From the NCBI GenBank assembly GCA_977006965.1, contig OZ345372.1, positions 2,418,001-2,482,000 of the forward strand: a stretch of 64,000 nucleotides of DNA, given 5' to 3'. Under the pieces are notes generated by a model. The model saw only the letters and a list, made by a program, of their open reading frames with translations. It did no database searches and was not told the DNA's origin. The DNA comes from Phymatolithon calcareum (Eukaryota; Rhodophyta; Florideophyceae; Hapalidiales). Below, piece by piece: positions 33,001 through 43,347 of the stretch; position 1 is the first letter of the stretch; every line of letters starts with the position of its first letter. The position numbers and the translations under genes are program-made.

Positions 33001-34002
33001 TTAGTGCAGAGCTGTTCGACACATCGCACAATCAGGATTATCAAAAAGAGCTTCTCGCAAACACTGTGTGTGGAACGTATGGTTACACGGAGTTGTGCTG
33101 AGTTCCTGTCCTTCCTTAAATTCATCAAGACAAATCGAGCATTTGTCCTCTTCAGCCAAGACAAAATAAAAATTCGGAGTCATGCATTCATCCAGCTTTT
33201 CTTCCACTTTCAGGATGTCGATCTCTCTCTTCGTCTCGTACGAAATTGATGTTATAGATGAAGCTGCAATGCAGCTAGTTTGAAACAATCGATTAGCCAG
33301 CTGAATAAACCTAGATTTCTTGATACATCCTCTGAAATAGTTACGCTGAATTAGCTTTGCTTCTGACTCAAACTCGTGAGTTATTGTCCTGCTCTCTCCC
33401 TCGGTTTCCGTCAATTTGGACAAAACGGCGACCGCTTGAATGGAGTAACTCAGTATGCGATGGGCTTCACGTTGCTCGTCGGAGCTTGGTCTCGAGAGTT
33501 GGTGCCCTTCCTCCCCTCGTTCTGCGCTTGACAAGGAAACTGTTGTTTTCTTCCATTGACGGTATTGCATCATGACGTGTGGTTGTTCTGCCTCATTTGA
33601 AAGCTCCAACAGAATTTCTAAAAGGATACTTAAAAACTCGTCCGTTGTTATTCTCCCGAACACCCACTCATTCCAAAAACCCTTCACCTGACCAACGAAA
33701 GAATGCTGTAGACTTAATGATTCTCCCTTTTCTTCAAGTAGACGGGTACTTTCGGCAATCCAATACACAGTGTATTGAACCAGCTCACAAATCTCTTGGT
33801 GCACTCTTGATATTGGTGACGGTACCGGCAGTTCATAGTTGTGTACCTGGTCATGGGGACCATGCACTTCTTTGAGTCTTGGCCCTGGGTCCATCATCGA
33901 TGGCAGAAGCTCCGCTCTATGTCTAGCATTGCTGTGCAAAGGTCCAAGAACCACCGGACGCTCGAAAAGAGGATAATCATGCTGGCTGGCCACTTGTGCC
34001 AT
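33001..34002 (-). CDS. RING-H2 zinc-finger protein, probable E3 ubiquitin ligase
   Basis: Intact 333-residue frame, no stops or frameshifts. The C-terminal 45 residues form a canonical RING-H2: C-x2-C-x14-C-x-H-x2-H-x2-C-x10-C-x2-C (starting CSICLDEF, ending CAMCR, about residues 286-330). Family role: binding an E2 enzyme and promoting ubiquitin transfer. The first 280 residues are unrecognised, mostly helical, without signal peptide or clear membrane segment, so a soluble cytosolic or nuclear ligase is inferred. A TATA-like motif lies about 90 bp upstream (34092-34099). The stop codon is followed at once by AATAAA-type sequence and an A8 run (minus strand). The least ambiguous host gene here. 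It is flanked by a family A tail downstream. Confidence 0.88.
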   Translation of the reverse strand: MAQVASQHDYPLFERPVVLGPLHSNARHRAELLPSMMDPGPRLKEVHGPHDQVHNYELPVPSPISRVHQEICELVQYTVYWIAESTRLLEEKGESLSLQHSFVGQVKGFWNEWVFGRITTDEFLSILLEILLELSNEAEQPHVMMQYRQWKKTTVSLSSAERGEEGHQLSRPSSDEQREAHRILSYSIQAVAVLSKLTETEGESRTITHEFESEAKLIQRNYFRGCIKKSRFIQLANRLFQTSCIAASSITSISYETKREIDILKVEEKLDECMTPNFYFVLAEEDKCSICLDEFKEGQELSTTPCNHTFHTQCLREALFDNPDCAMCRTALH

Positions 34003-34091
34003 ACTTGAGAATGCAATTTTGGATTAATGGAAAGTAGAAGTACACTTCTGACCGAAATGCTTTTAGAGTTCCCGCAAGCAATTGAATGAAC

Positions 34092-34099
34092 TTTATAAA
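34092..34099 (-). promoter_or_regulatory. TATA-like box of the RING gene
   Basis: TTTATAAA on the minus strand about 90 bp before the ATG at 34002. Confidence 0.4.
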
Positions 34100-34109
34100 A
34101 TTTATGAGT

Positions 34110-35570
34110 AAGGGGTGTCTGAAGGAGATTGGCGACCATTAAAATTTGTAAATGTAGGGAACAATGAAGCATGCTGTTAGTGGAAGAAAAGCGAAAAATT
34201 CCGCTTAGAGACCACAGCATCATATTACCACGTGAGGATGAGCGGTCCTGAGCAAATACTACGTAGCTGGAGACAATACTGCACAACGAGTGGCGGTATC
34301 GAACAGTGGTCAGCAATTCTTTTCAATCTGTTTTTCTGGAGCACATATCCCTAGGTTTTGCCTTTGATGCTTTACCTGTAAGCTTCTGAGTTTGTTCACG
34401 AGAAGAGCTGAAAGGGAAGGAAGTCTTTAGGGACTACAAATCAAATCCCAGATGCAGAAACTAAATTTAAATCGTATGTGATACTCGTAACTTTTCGTAC
34501 TCGAGAACGGGTTCTCCTTGCGGTAATCTTAGTCTGTGCACCAATAAGAGTATGTTCTATGCCTCTTAGGGTGATTCTACGCGAGTCGGGTCGTGCGTGT
34601 TCGCGCTAAGTACTCTCCCTCATATACTGGATCAATGACAGCTTGCTCGATTCAGTGATGATCCAAACTGATGTTCTATTTTATTCCTTCCCCAGCCACG
34701 GAAGCTCTAATGTTTTCTGGGGAAGATTTCTAGGTCGACACACATCGCGGTTGAGTTGAGATGAACTCTCTTCAAGCTAACCCTTTCTTTGCGTGATGAA
34801 AACAGTATGGTCCTAATTGTCACCGAGCCGAAGTCCAATTCATATTTTTAATAAAGTTTCGTAGTCTGCCAGAACGTTTAGTCAATTGCCACCATAACAA
34901 GTTACGGCAAAACAGAGCTCATTGTTCTCGTTCTTGCGATAGAACACTGTTTGTTGAAACTTGATATTGTCAGCTCAAAATTTGTGGACGTGTTTAGTGT
35001 CTGATGTTAGTAGATATCGCGAAGGACCTAATTCAGTCAAACCATTTGCGGCCAAAGAGAGCCTCCGAAGTATTCCATGGGATTGTTTCTCTGCTAGTCG
35101 GTGTGCATTAGCAGCTGTTGACAGTCCTTCAGCCTATAGAAAAGGTCCTTAATATCTATCTCACCGATTTTGCTTTGAGAAGATATTGCGAGGATTAGAC
35201 GACGGATCGTGGGAAAATTGCCTCAGAATCGGTCACTCTTGGAAGACGAGATTGCCGACTGGGAAGATGTTGAACATCAGCGATGAGGCAAGTTCTGCTC
35301 AAGCCAATATCGACAAGCGATGATGAAAGGAAAGTCGCGAGCGAGATTAATATCGTCCTCAACAATACAGAATAAGATTAGGGCCGTGAGCAATATGATA
35401 AGAGTAGGAATCAGATGGAATGTAACGTGCAGTTGCGTCGCTAGCCACGTTTACAATAAAATTCAATATTTTGAGAGGATGAGACGAATGGCGTCACCAT
35501 TCATGCTCGACAAATCGGTTCACAAATAAAGCCGGTCAGTAATATGAACATCACGAGGCACTATTCTTGC
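34110..35570. other. No supported gene
   Basis: Only short frames; 34961-35152 and 35320-35529 (plus) have no motif. Confidence 0.4.
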
Positions 35571-35580
35571 CTTCACAGTT

Positions 35581-35648
35581 CTTTCTTTCTTTCTTTACTC
35601 CAGAAGACGTTAACTAGAGTTAACATCAGGGGTTGTCAAGCAACCCCT
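35581..35648 (-). repeat. Family C 3' end: paired hairpins and (GAAA)n tail
   Basis: Minus strand order: AGGGGTTG-CTTGA-CAACCCCT (35628-35648), then the palindrome-like GTTAACTCTAGTTAAC (35609-35624), then four GAAA units (35581-35596). Likely structure for RT recognition of its own RNA; inferred. Confidence 0.65.
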
Positions 35649-35718
35649 CATTGTTCACGAATTTGAGTACTTCAAGCGGTTTCTCCCTACATAATTCCTC
35701 TACCGTTTTAGGGCCTAC

Positions 35719-36048
35719 TCAACCAATAGTCTGTCGTCTTGATAAAGCACGCCCACTACAGCGAAGAATTAAGTGATCAACAGTTTCTTTGGTTCCACCT
35801 GGACAGGCCTTGCACATGGGGTCGTATTCCGCCGAGCCATCGTCCTTCCGGTGAAAGGCTGCTACCAGCGAGCAGCATTCTGCGGAAAGTTGATTTAGGA
35901 TGACTTCAGCACGTCTGTGACTAGTCCGGAGTTCTGGGGGTAGAAACTGTGCACTTCTTGGTTTCATCGAATTGCGCGGTTTAATTCTGGACCGCGCGGC
36001 TTCCATGGTCAAGGGTACGCCTTGACGTGTCACGATATCTGATTCCAT
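35719..36048 (-). pseudogene. Family C C-terminus after RNase H
   Basis: 109 codons with RRAEVILNQLSAECCSLVAA, a CKACPGGTKETVDHLI segment and LRCSG. The Cys/His spacing is like the zinc knuckle-like block found C-terminal to RNase H in I-type LINEs. The frame is open upstream into the RNase H end (VPSHCGIPGN, ADELARRG). Confidence 0.7.
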
Positions 36049-36362
36049 AATGCCTCGACGAGCAAGCTCGTCGGCTTTCTAGTTCCCAGGTATCCCACAG
36101 TGGCTTGGAACCCAAATCGCCTCGATGGTGACGTTGCCCTCCATCAATGCCTCCATGGCTTCCCACAGCTTCCTTGTCATTTCGCCATACATCCGAGGCT
36201 GTCAGGCCAATGCATCCAAACAGCTCCTACTTTCGGTGAACCACCGAATGTGTTGTCCTCCATCGAATTCCAGTTGCTGTACAGCTTCGAAAGCTCGGAC
36301 TGTCGCGAATACCTCGGCGTCGAAGGACGAACCGATCGCTCCCGTGCTCATGCCAATTTCCT

Positions 36363-36722
36363 TCAGTACGTTGTCCCCGCGTAAGATGCGCCACCTACCT
36401 GACTGGAGAAGCTTCTGTACATATCGAGAGTGTCGCCGTCCTCGCCGCAGATGCTGACTCGCATCTGGGAGTCAGTGGGGGACGTCTGATATGCGTGTTC
36501 GTCCCCATCGTCGTATATCAGCAGTATGTCCGGTTGTTTCCGATGTCGAGATTCAAACTTCCGGACGGCTGGGAGACCTCTGTGCTGAGCAACGTCAAAC
36601 GTCCTGATGTTGGCGGTGTACCATCCTTCGTCCCATCGGACAGAAACTCTTTCGTTTTCGGCTAGGCTCTGCAGAGCTGTTTCCGGTATTGCACCAACGC
36701 TGCCATCCGTCCATATTTCCAT
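36363..36722 (-). pseudogene. Family C RNase H start with an inserted Tudor-like module
   Basis: 119 codons. Residues 1-9 (MEIWTDGSV) are the first RNase H strand with its catalytic Asp. In related LINE RNase H domains a GGA(G/S) strand follows within a few residues. Here about 95 residues intervene before GGASYAG. Residues about 24-80 of the insertion read like a Tudor/Agenet fold: RVSVRWDEGWYTANI, FDVAQHRG, then DILLIYDDGDEHAY, i.e. a W-rich strand, a Y-x-A-x-I strand and an IxYDDGDE strand. Downstream the domain resumes in another frame, with KEIGMSTGAIGSSFDAE. The third catalytic Asp position appears as Glu (WFTESRS). Confidence 0.65.
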
Positions 36723-36998
36723 GTCCGCCGGGTGTTCCGCATTCCTTTCCCAAATGAACCTTCCCGCTGTCTCCAGTTTTTCCGCCTCGTCGGCCTGTGC
36801 GGAGATTGGCGTGTAAAGAATTGACAGTCGGCCCGCCGAGCGGTCTTTCGGTATGGGACTGTAAATACTGCTCCGCGGCCATGCCAGAATTCCTTTGGAT
36901 GCCAGGAGTTCGGCGCTGGCCGTTGCGCCATGACCTTGTTTGCCGTTTTGACGGTTTGGTGCGCTCGTTCGTTGATTGTACCACCGGTGCCCTCCGGC

Positions 36999-37679
36999 CT
37001 ATACGAAGAGCCTTTTCCATAACCAGAGCCCAATCCTTTTCGCCAATTTCCCTCCGGTCAGTTTACGTAAGTTAGCAGTTTTTGTTGCCTTCAGAAAACC
37101 ACGGGCTGCCTCGTTTCGAGAGACCTCCACTTGCCGAATCTGTGTCTCAAAACCATGCACCGCGTATGCGTGTGCACCGTAAAGGGCGACCGGTTCGCAG
37201 TAACTCTTCCGGAATGCCTCCATTGTGGCCTCGTCGGCTCCCCAACTCGTTCCGCCCAGCGCACGCATGCAGCTAGTCTTAGCCTTCAGTTTCCGGGAGA
37301 TTTCTGTGCAGTGTTTCTTGAAGCTTAGACGTTGGTCGAAATGTAGTCCCAGAAATTTGTAGTCGGTCGTTGCTTCGATGGGTTCACTGCCGATAGTGAC
37401 TGCCTGGTTCAGTGTGTCCTTTGGACGTCTTCCGCCAACCGCAAATCCTAATACTTTGCATTTCGTTGCGTTGACCTTGATTCGAAGTTTCTTGCAAAAA
37501 CTGCATAGGGCCCGTGCCGCTTTGTTTAGTTTCTCGGTGACTTCATCCCAGATGTTACCTCTCGCATGGAAGCTTGTGTCATCGGCAAAGCTAAACTGTT
37601 CCACATCCTCGACTTTGACATCCAGATCCAAAATGTACAGGTTCCAAAGGCTTGGCGACAGAGAGCTGCCTTGTGGCAA
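36999..37679 (-). pseudogene. Family C RT palm and thumb ORF
   Basis: 226 codons. PQGSSLSPSLWNL at the start and FADDT about 30 residues on are the RT motifs B and C. The catalytic aspartate pair is intact. Thumb-like sequence follows (GLHFDQRLSFKKHC, EAFRKSYCEPVALYGAHAY). The upstream palm motif A continues in another frame at 37526-37905. Confidence 0.85.
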
Positions 37680-37905
37680 GCCGCATCCAAGTACCCATGT
37701 CTACCGCCCGTCCCGCTGAAAGAGCCTCTAGCTCGGCGGTCAGTCAGATAGGCGCGCATACAGCATAGCATATTGGAGGGACAGCCTAGGTTGCCCATTT
37801 TCGCCAGGAGTGCAGGAATAATCACACGGTCGTACGCTGCGCTGAAGTCGACGAAAAGGGCAGCACACTTCTGCCGGTCTGCTCGTCCGCGGTAGATGAA
37901 CTGTG

Positions 37906-38259
37906 ATTAAATAACAATGCCGCCCTCCGATATATTTGCAACGGCCAGGGAAAAAAGCATTATGTTCTTTCCATTTCCTCCGTTCAAAGAATAAGAAGAT
38001 CATTTTTATAACGTGCTTAGTATAGTCAATCGCTTATGTGATATTCAACGGGAAAACTGGTTTAGAAAATTACTGTCCACCGCTCGTCTCGAAGCACAAA
38101 GAGCCTCGGCAAATTCTTTTTACACTCCCAATGCTCGCATGTATAACTTTACCGTACTCGCGGTTTCCCCTTTAGGTTCTCACTCCACTACTCACTCCAG
38201 CTCACCCATATAACTCGCAGATGGTGAAGTGCAGCAACCAATAGACAAAGTAACCAAGC
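37906..38259. other. No supported feature
   Basis: Short frames only (38013-38213, plus). No repeat family assigned. Confidence 0.35.
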
Positions 38260-38434
38260 TAGAATCGAGATGAAAAGGGACCATAGTGTGGCATGGGAAG
38301 AGACATAATAATATTCTGGTATAGAGGAGGGCGTAGTGGAAGCAGCGAAGGACGTTGAGTGCTTCACGGAATCTGACGACTTGAGAAAAGCCTTGCAGAA
38401 AGCGGAACAGGGAGCAGTATAGAAGAAGATTTCC

Positions 38435-38872
38435 ACAACTGAAACACAGGCAACTGGCGGTTCAGTACGCCTTTGGAAGATTTCCCCAAGCGCCTACACA
38501 CTGATGGCAGATATATTCGGAAACAAAGTCAGACAGCACATGGAGACCCTGGATCGCAACTTGTCAGCCTATGAATTCAGCGAAGAAGACAGAACGTCAA
38601 CTGAGAAAACACTTGATGTCATTTTGCTCTTCGGCAAAAGCATCATCGAGAGTATGCAGAATGAAGAAGACCTGTACTGAAAGAAGAAACGTCGCCTCGA
38701 AAACTGCTACAAAGAGCTATCAAATACAACCGCGTACATGCTGGAGGCTCAGATAGAATACCAGACATAAGAGTAGAGCCGCCCTAGTGACAGTAGCACC
38801 TGAAGAAGCCTTGCCCGTATATTCGGATGACTGTGGGGCTTTAAAAAACAATAAAAAATGCATCGAATAAGA
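38435..38872 (+). pseudogene. Family G LINE 3' part
   Basis: HRQLA-like sequence in shifting frames, then HMETLDRNLSAYEF, TEKTLDVILLFGKSIIESMQ-NEEDLY with a stop near 38679, and the 3' end GCACCTGAAGAAGCCTTGCC, GGGGCTTTAAAAAACAATAAA. Target duplications are not clear. Confidence 0.6.
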
Positions 38873-39158
38873 ACTGAAGAAAAGAAATAATCGAGGTATG
38901 GGCACAGGAAGAATATGGAAGAGTAGTGGCGATTCCCACTGAATCAACCAACTTCCAGGTATCCTCTGCTTAAGGGAGAGGATGACACGGCTTAGATGCT
39001 GAAGGCTGATCTTTAATAGAGCGCCATTGTGGAGAAAATCAATACTGGGTGGGTACTTTGGTGGAGATATATGTGTCACAAAGGTAATTGTGATGGTTGC
39101 GCTCCAATGCTTTTTATCATCATGGCAGATGGGCCCTGATGTTGAAGATGAGTTCAAG

Positions 39159-39618
39159 AAGAAGAAGAAGGTAGATTTCTATTTAAAAGCTATCATCCCA
39201 TCTGCTGACGCTTGGGGCAGCTTTCCTAGTACCACGAGGTTTTGGTTGACTTCTTTCTAATGAAGAGTTTCTTCTTTTATTGGTTTATCATGATTCAGTG
39301 GAGTACAAACATCTACCTCTGGTCTCCTTCGGGACCTCGAATGGGAAAATTACTCCATTGTCTTTTGGCACACAGTGATTTCAGATTTGCAAGCCGTCCT
39401 CAGTTGACGAAAGCCTGAAACATGGCCTTGAGCTTTTCGAGTGCTCGCTTAGTCCAGTCGCTGTCCTCTTTGGAGAGTCTGTCCTTTGAGAGGCCATTTA
39501 TCATGTCTTCGACAACATCTTTCCCGCATTGGCCGGTGAGCTCTCTGAGGGTGGAGGTACTCATTGGTGGGAACATTCCAAATGACCAGTTGGTGGTAGG
39601 TGCTCTATGTCTTCTTGA
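39159..39618 (-). mobile_element. Family D LINE 3' portion with TSD
   Basis: Flanked by GAAGATGAGTTCAAG (39144-39158) and GAAGATGAGTATAAG (39619-39633). The minus strand encodes RRHRAPTTNWSFGMFPPMST, LRELTGQCGKDVVEDMINGL, LSKEDSDWTKRALEKLKAMF with a stop at about 39400, then the 3' untranslated region ending ...GAAATCTACC and TTC repeats. This copy links the coding block to the widely scattered (TTC)n-tailed terminus. Confidence 0.8.
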
Positions 39619-39789
39619 GAAGATGAGTATAAGCGACACACACGTGGACTTTCCAGTAGAGAAACACGAATTAAGGAGCTCATGAGTGACCAGACTAATG
39701 TACATTTGAATACTGTTCGAAAGCGCTGTTACTCCGAGGTGAGGCGTCGGGAGTTTTTTTACATATCCCCATTATGATGTCATTAATCC

Positions 39790-40899
39790 TTTTTAAGCCA
39801 AGCGTAGAGTCCCCCAGGGATCCCCCATTAGCCCCACGTTGTTCAATATTTTGATGGATACCTTGTCAGAAAGATTCAAGGCTATTGTAACCAGTGGATG
39901 GTGTTTTGTTGAAAGGATTGTTCTTTAGTTGATGGTCTTCATGCTGAGGATTATGCTTAGTTCATCGTTTGTTCCCTCTGCTGGAGAAGGCTATCTTGCT
40001 TAAGTAGTCTAACTACAGAGAGTGTGCCCGTAGTGGTGCACTGTCGGTGAAATAATTAGACTAGCGCCGGTCCACGCCAGAGTCGGTGAACATAGAGCAA
40101 ACGATTAGTTCTCGGGCTAACACACTGTGAACGGCATGTGAACGTTAATTTGTTACAATTATGCGCTTCAACGATTCTAACGTATCTTCGCCTAAGCTTT
40201 TTTGCTGACGTCATGCTAATTGCGAAGAATAAAAACGAGCTCCAGGAAATGTTCAATGAATGCTCCCCATGGGCGCAGGTCTATCGAATGACTTGGTCGA
40301 AACGAAAGTGCTCAGTAATACTCCCAAGACGAAGAATTGGAAAACCCTTTCTACCGGCGAACGAGGAAGTGCAAATAAGATGCCCTGCAAATTATCTCGG
40401 TACAACAGTTTACGATAGATGAATTCGTGACGACAGGCTTCTCGAGGGCTTCAAAAGCGCAGACGGAAAGTGCGGCTCATGAGTACCCTAGTCATGAAAA
40501 GGAAAGGATACAGCGCAGAAGAAAGCATCAGGCTTTTCAAAGCATTCATCAGTCCAGTATATGAATACGTCGCCCGTATAACATCCGACGCAATCCGAGT
40601 ATCAAAAGTAGCAGCAAAAGTCCGAAAGGACATCGCAACGATGCTGCTTGGAAAGTAGGGAGGGCGGCACTGGAGAAGACTAATGAAGCAATGTCAAATA
40701 GAACCATGGGAGTTTCGCCGAGAGCACCTGCTCTCGAAATTTAGGCGACGACTTGAAAAGGCGTGGAAGAGACAAAAGAGGCTGAGGCAGATCTGAAACT
40801 CGAAAGGCTTGACCGAATGCGAGATTCGAACACGCCCCGACTGACGCGCCCTCCGGCGGGTATGAGAACAGCAAGCAGAATGTCGTGCCAGGAAGTTTA
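39790..40899 (+). pseudogene. Family E LINE reverse transcriptase, interrupted
   Basis: RRVPQGSPISPTLFNILMDT (motif B) at 39803, then unassigned sequence (about 39950-40180), then FADVMLIAKNKNELQEMF, where the family would be expected to have FADD (one Asp lost). NYLGTTVYDR, LFKAFISPVYEYVARIT and RRLEKAWKRQKRLRQ follow in several frames. A copia LTR starts at 40900, and the family E C-terminal block resumes at 48433. Confidence 0.7.
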
Positions 40900-41262
40900 T
40901 GTTGGAAGAATGTCAGCTTGGAGCACTATTCGCGGCATGCTTCCTTGTCTAGGTTTTGCTCTCGGTACACCTATACACGTGTCAAGTGGAATAGCAAGTT
41001 GTCTCAGAATCAATCAAGATGATTGTCAATTACACGTATGATAAGGATATGTGATTAGATTATGATAGATTTGTTTAGGGTTAATGGGTCTCCGTCGTCA
41101 AACAAGGAAGGGCCCATACTTAGTTTCGGACCAAATTTGACCCAAGCCGAATCTTGGGCCTATATGGCCAGGATCCAAGGTTGGCCAAGTCAATAAACCA
41201 AGGAACAAGCCTCAACCATCAACATTTTCCAACCTCAACCTATCTTTCGATGACTTACAGCA
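40900..41262 (+). repeat. Copia 5' LTR (363 bp)
   Basis: Begins TGTTGGAAG and ends TTACAGCA. Matches the 3' LTR at 48067-48432 almost throughout, with scattered substitutions and small indels. The near identity indicates a fairly recent insertion. No exact 5-bp target duplication is visible (GTTTA left, ATTGA right). Confidence 0.93.
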
Positions 41263-41265
41263 ATA

Positions 41266-41279
41266 GGTTATGGGCCCAG
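41266..41279 (+). promoter_or_regulatory. Primer-binding site, initiator tRNA-Met anticodon arm
   Basis: GGTTATGGGCCCAG, 3 bp after the LTR, is the exact reverse complement of the conserved eukaryotic initiator tRNA-Met anticodon arm (CTGGGCCCATAACC). Such half-tRNA priming is known for Drosophila copia and yeast Ty5. Confidence 0.8.
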
Positions 41280-42520
41280 TCAGCGCACGTCAACCATCGC
41301 GCTTCATTATCTTCATCAACATCATCTCCGGGGCTCATCCTTCGCCTTCGGTCTCCGTCTTCTTCATCAACTTGTGTTACAGCTCTCACGCTCTAGGCGT
41401 ACACCCCTCTAGGGTGTAGGCTACGATTGCGATCTGTTCTGGCATTACGCCTGTCCTACTTGGCACACATAATTGCGCCTCTCTGCTCAATTACCAACAC
41501 TGTGGTGCACAACTCTTTGTTGGTTTTTAGTGGGCCTGCTTGTACAAGTAGCTTTCTCACTTCGTCACACCAACCGTTCGGATTTTCGCAGGATGCGGAT
41601 CACTTTAACTCGAAGAGAATTTCCTATAAAGGATAGATTGCCTTGAAAGTTGACCTTGTCTTGACTCGCAGTGGACTCCCCGAACAGATCTTCGACAAGA
41701 TTTTCAAGACCCCAGATATACAATATGGAGAACTCAAAAGGAACGCTGAAGGTCGAAAAGCTTAACCAGACCAATTTACAAGCTTGAAAACAGAAAATTA
41801 AGCTAGTACTATCTTTCTGCGAACTCCATGAATACATCGAAGACGATGCAACGGCAGGCGACTCCGACGATTTCAAGCCCTGGCGTCGAAACGATAACAA
41901 GGCAAAGGTTATTATCGCTCTATCGCTTTCTGATGAACATCTCGAACGTGTTCAGGATGTCGAAACGGCCAAAGAAATGTAGCTGTCAATTCTCAATATC
42001 TTTGAACGACATAACCTTCTCAACAAATTGGCCGCTCGTCGCAAGTTCTACACTGCCACTATGTTAGAGGACGAGAAAATATTGCCCTAAACACACCGTA
42101 TTAGCTAACTCGCATCCACCGTCAAGTCGATTGGCGTCGATATTGACGATAACGAAATGGCCACGGCAGTGCTCAACGGTCTTCTAGAACGATTCGACAG
42201 CTTGATTAGTGCACTGGATGCGCTTGCCAATGAAGATGAATCATTCTTACTCGAGTTCCTAAAAAGCAGACTTTTGCAAGAAGAGAAACGCATGTCAATG
42301 CGTGTCGAAGCATCAAATCAAAGGCGAGACTGCTGCATTATTCATTGCCAGACTCGATGGAGAACGAATTTGTGATTACTGAGACCCTTGTAATCGACCG
42401 GGAAATCACGGGCTGAACTGTGGGAGCAAATTTACACAACTCGCTCCAGAAGGACGCAAACATCGAAATGGAAAGCCGGCTAATCCAACTGCATTTGTCA
42501 CCGATGAGTCGAAGCCGATT
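41280..42520 (+). pseudogene. Copia leader and Gag remnant
   Basis: A leader of about 360 bp without a long ORF, then a Gag-like region from about 41640 in shifting frames (LTRSGLPEQIF, SIGVDIDDNEMATAVLNGLL at 42130-42190, ALANEDESFLLEFLKSRLLQE). A decayed zinc-knuckle region is seen near 42370-42440 (ICDY..DPCNRPG..HGLNC). Several stops. Confidence 0.65.
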
Positions 42521-42523
42521 CGA

Positions 42524-43343
42524 GTGACGTCTGACTCCGATTTCGTATGTCTGATGGCCAAAGTGCGCAGTTCCTACATTACTGAAAAGTCTAAGTCATG
42601 GATCATCGATTCTGGTAGCACATCGCACATGACCTTCGATCGTTCTATCTTCTGTTCGTATACTGAAATGTCTTCAGCTGTCGAAATGGGAACTAAAGCA
42701 AAAGCCAAAATCGCTGGAAAAGGAGATGCAATCATTCCGCTCAATCTTGGTGGTAAAATGTCGAAATGCAAGCTGTGAGATGTAATGCAAATACCTGACT
42801 TTGGATACTCTCTATTTTCAGTGTCCAAAATGGACGAGTATGGGTACGGAATTACGTTCAAAAACAGCCGACGCTTTGTTAAGGCACATGATATAACTAT
42901 TGCATCAGGTGTATTATGCAAGAGCTTGTATTCACTTGATCTTGGAGATGAAAATAAACTTAACGAAGTTTCCGGTTTCGCTAGTCTCCCACTCTGGCAT
43001 GAACGTCTCGCTCATGTCCACCCTTCTGGTATTTCCGACATGGTACGCCATGAGATGGTCAAAGGTATTAACATTTCTCCCACCTTAGAGTCACCACAAC
43101 CATGCCAAGGCTTTCTCGCCGGTAAAGTACGCTGAAATATATTCAGGAAGAAGGCTTAAGCACATGATTGTACAAGACTTCTCGACTGCACCGAAACTCA
43201 AAGCTATCTGGACTAGAAACGGAGGCGAGTATCTGTCCAACTACTTCAAGGCGTACCTCTTCGATCACTGAATTCATCACCAGTTCACTGTCGCTTACAC
43301 TCCAGAGCAAAATTGGGTGGTTTAACGCATGAACTGCACACTT
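42524..43343 (+). pseudogene. Copia protease and integrase N-terminal half
   Basis: Aspartic protease: SWIIDSGSTSHMTFDRSIF at about 42597, active site DSG present. A stop at 42776 precedes the pre-integrase zinc region (LWHERLAHVHPSGISDMV, CQGFLAGK, second Cys pair damaged). The integrase core shows LKAIWTRNGGEYLS, where the usual DNGGE has Arg for Asp, then AYTPEQNWVV and a stop. It is interrupted at CTAG (43344-43347) by the piggyBac-like element and resumes at 45893. Confidence 0.85.
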
Positions 43344-43347
43344 CTAG

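Larger units (their letters stand above)
35581..37905 (-). mobile_element. Family C LINE (I-clade-like, RT + RNase H), 5' truncated
   Basis: On the minus strand: RT palm (FVDFSAAYDRV near 37850, frameshift, MPQGSSLSPSLWNLY, FSFADDTSF at about 37590), thumb (YKFLGLHFDQRLSFKKH, a YGAHAY motif), then RNase H (WTDGSV, a Glu in SSFDAE, VPSHCGIPGN, KADELARRG), and a C-terminal HRRAEVILNQL...C-x2-C-type block (CKACPGGTKETVDHLI-LRC). The 3' end has two hairpins and a (GAAA)n tail at 35581. This domain order is that of the I superclade. Frameshifts and stops (for example near 36362 and 37526-37679) make it inactive. 5' truncated at about 37905 within the RT. Confidence 0.88.
38260..39770 (+). pseudogene. 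Family A LINE hosting family G and family D insertions
   Basis: Pieces at 38260-38434 (EEGVVEAAKDVE, LRKALQKAEQGAV), 38873-39158 (EIIEVWAQEEYGR, decayed C-terminal block) and 39634-39770 (RETRIKELMSDQ and the tail CGCTGTTACTC...GGGAGTTTTTTTACATATCCCC) form one copy. Family G (plus) sits between the first two pieces and family D (minus) between the last two. Confidence 0.75.

Noticed and set aside
33357-33875. Plus-strand frames opposite the RING gene
   Set aside because: Antisense shadows of an intact gene with a diagnostic zinc-finger pattern.
41263-41640. A conventional tRNA 3'-end PBS for copia
   Set aside because: No TGGTATCAGAGC-like sequence follows the LTR; the anticodon-arm match is exact and correctly placed.
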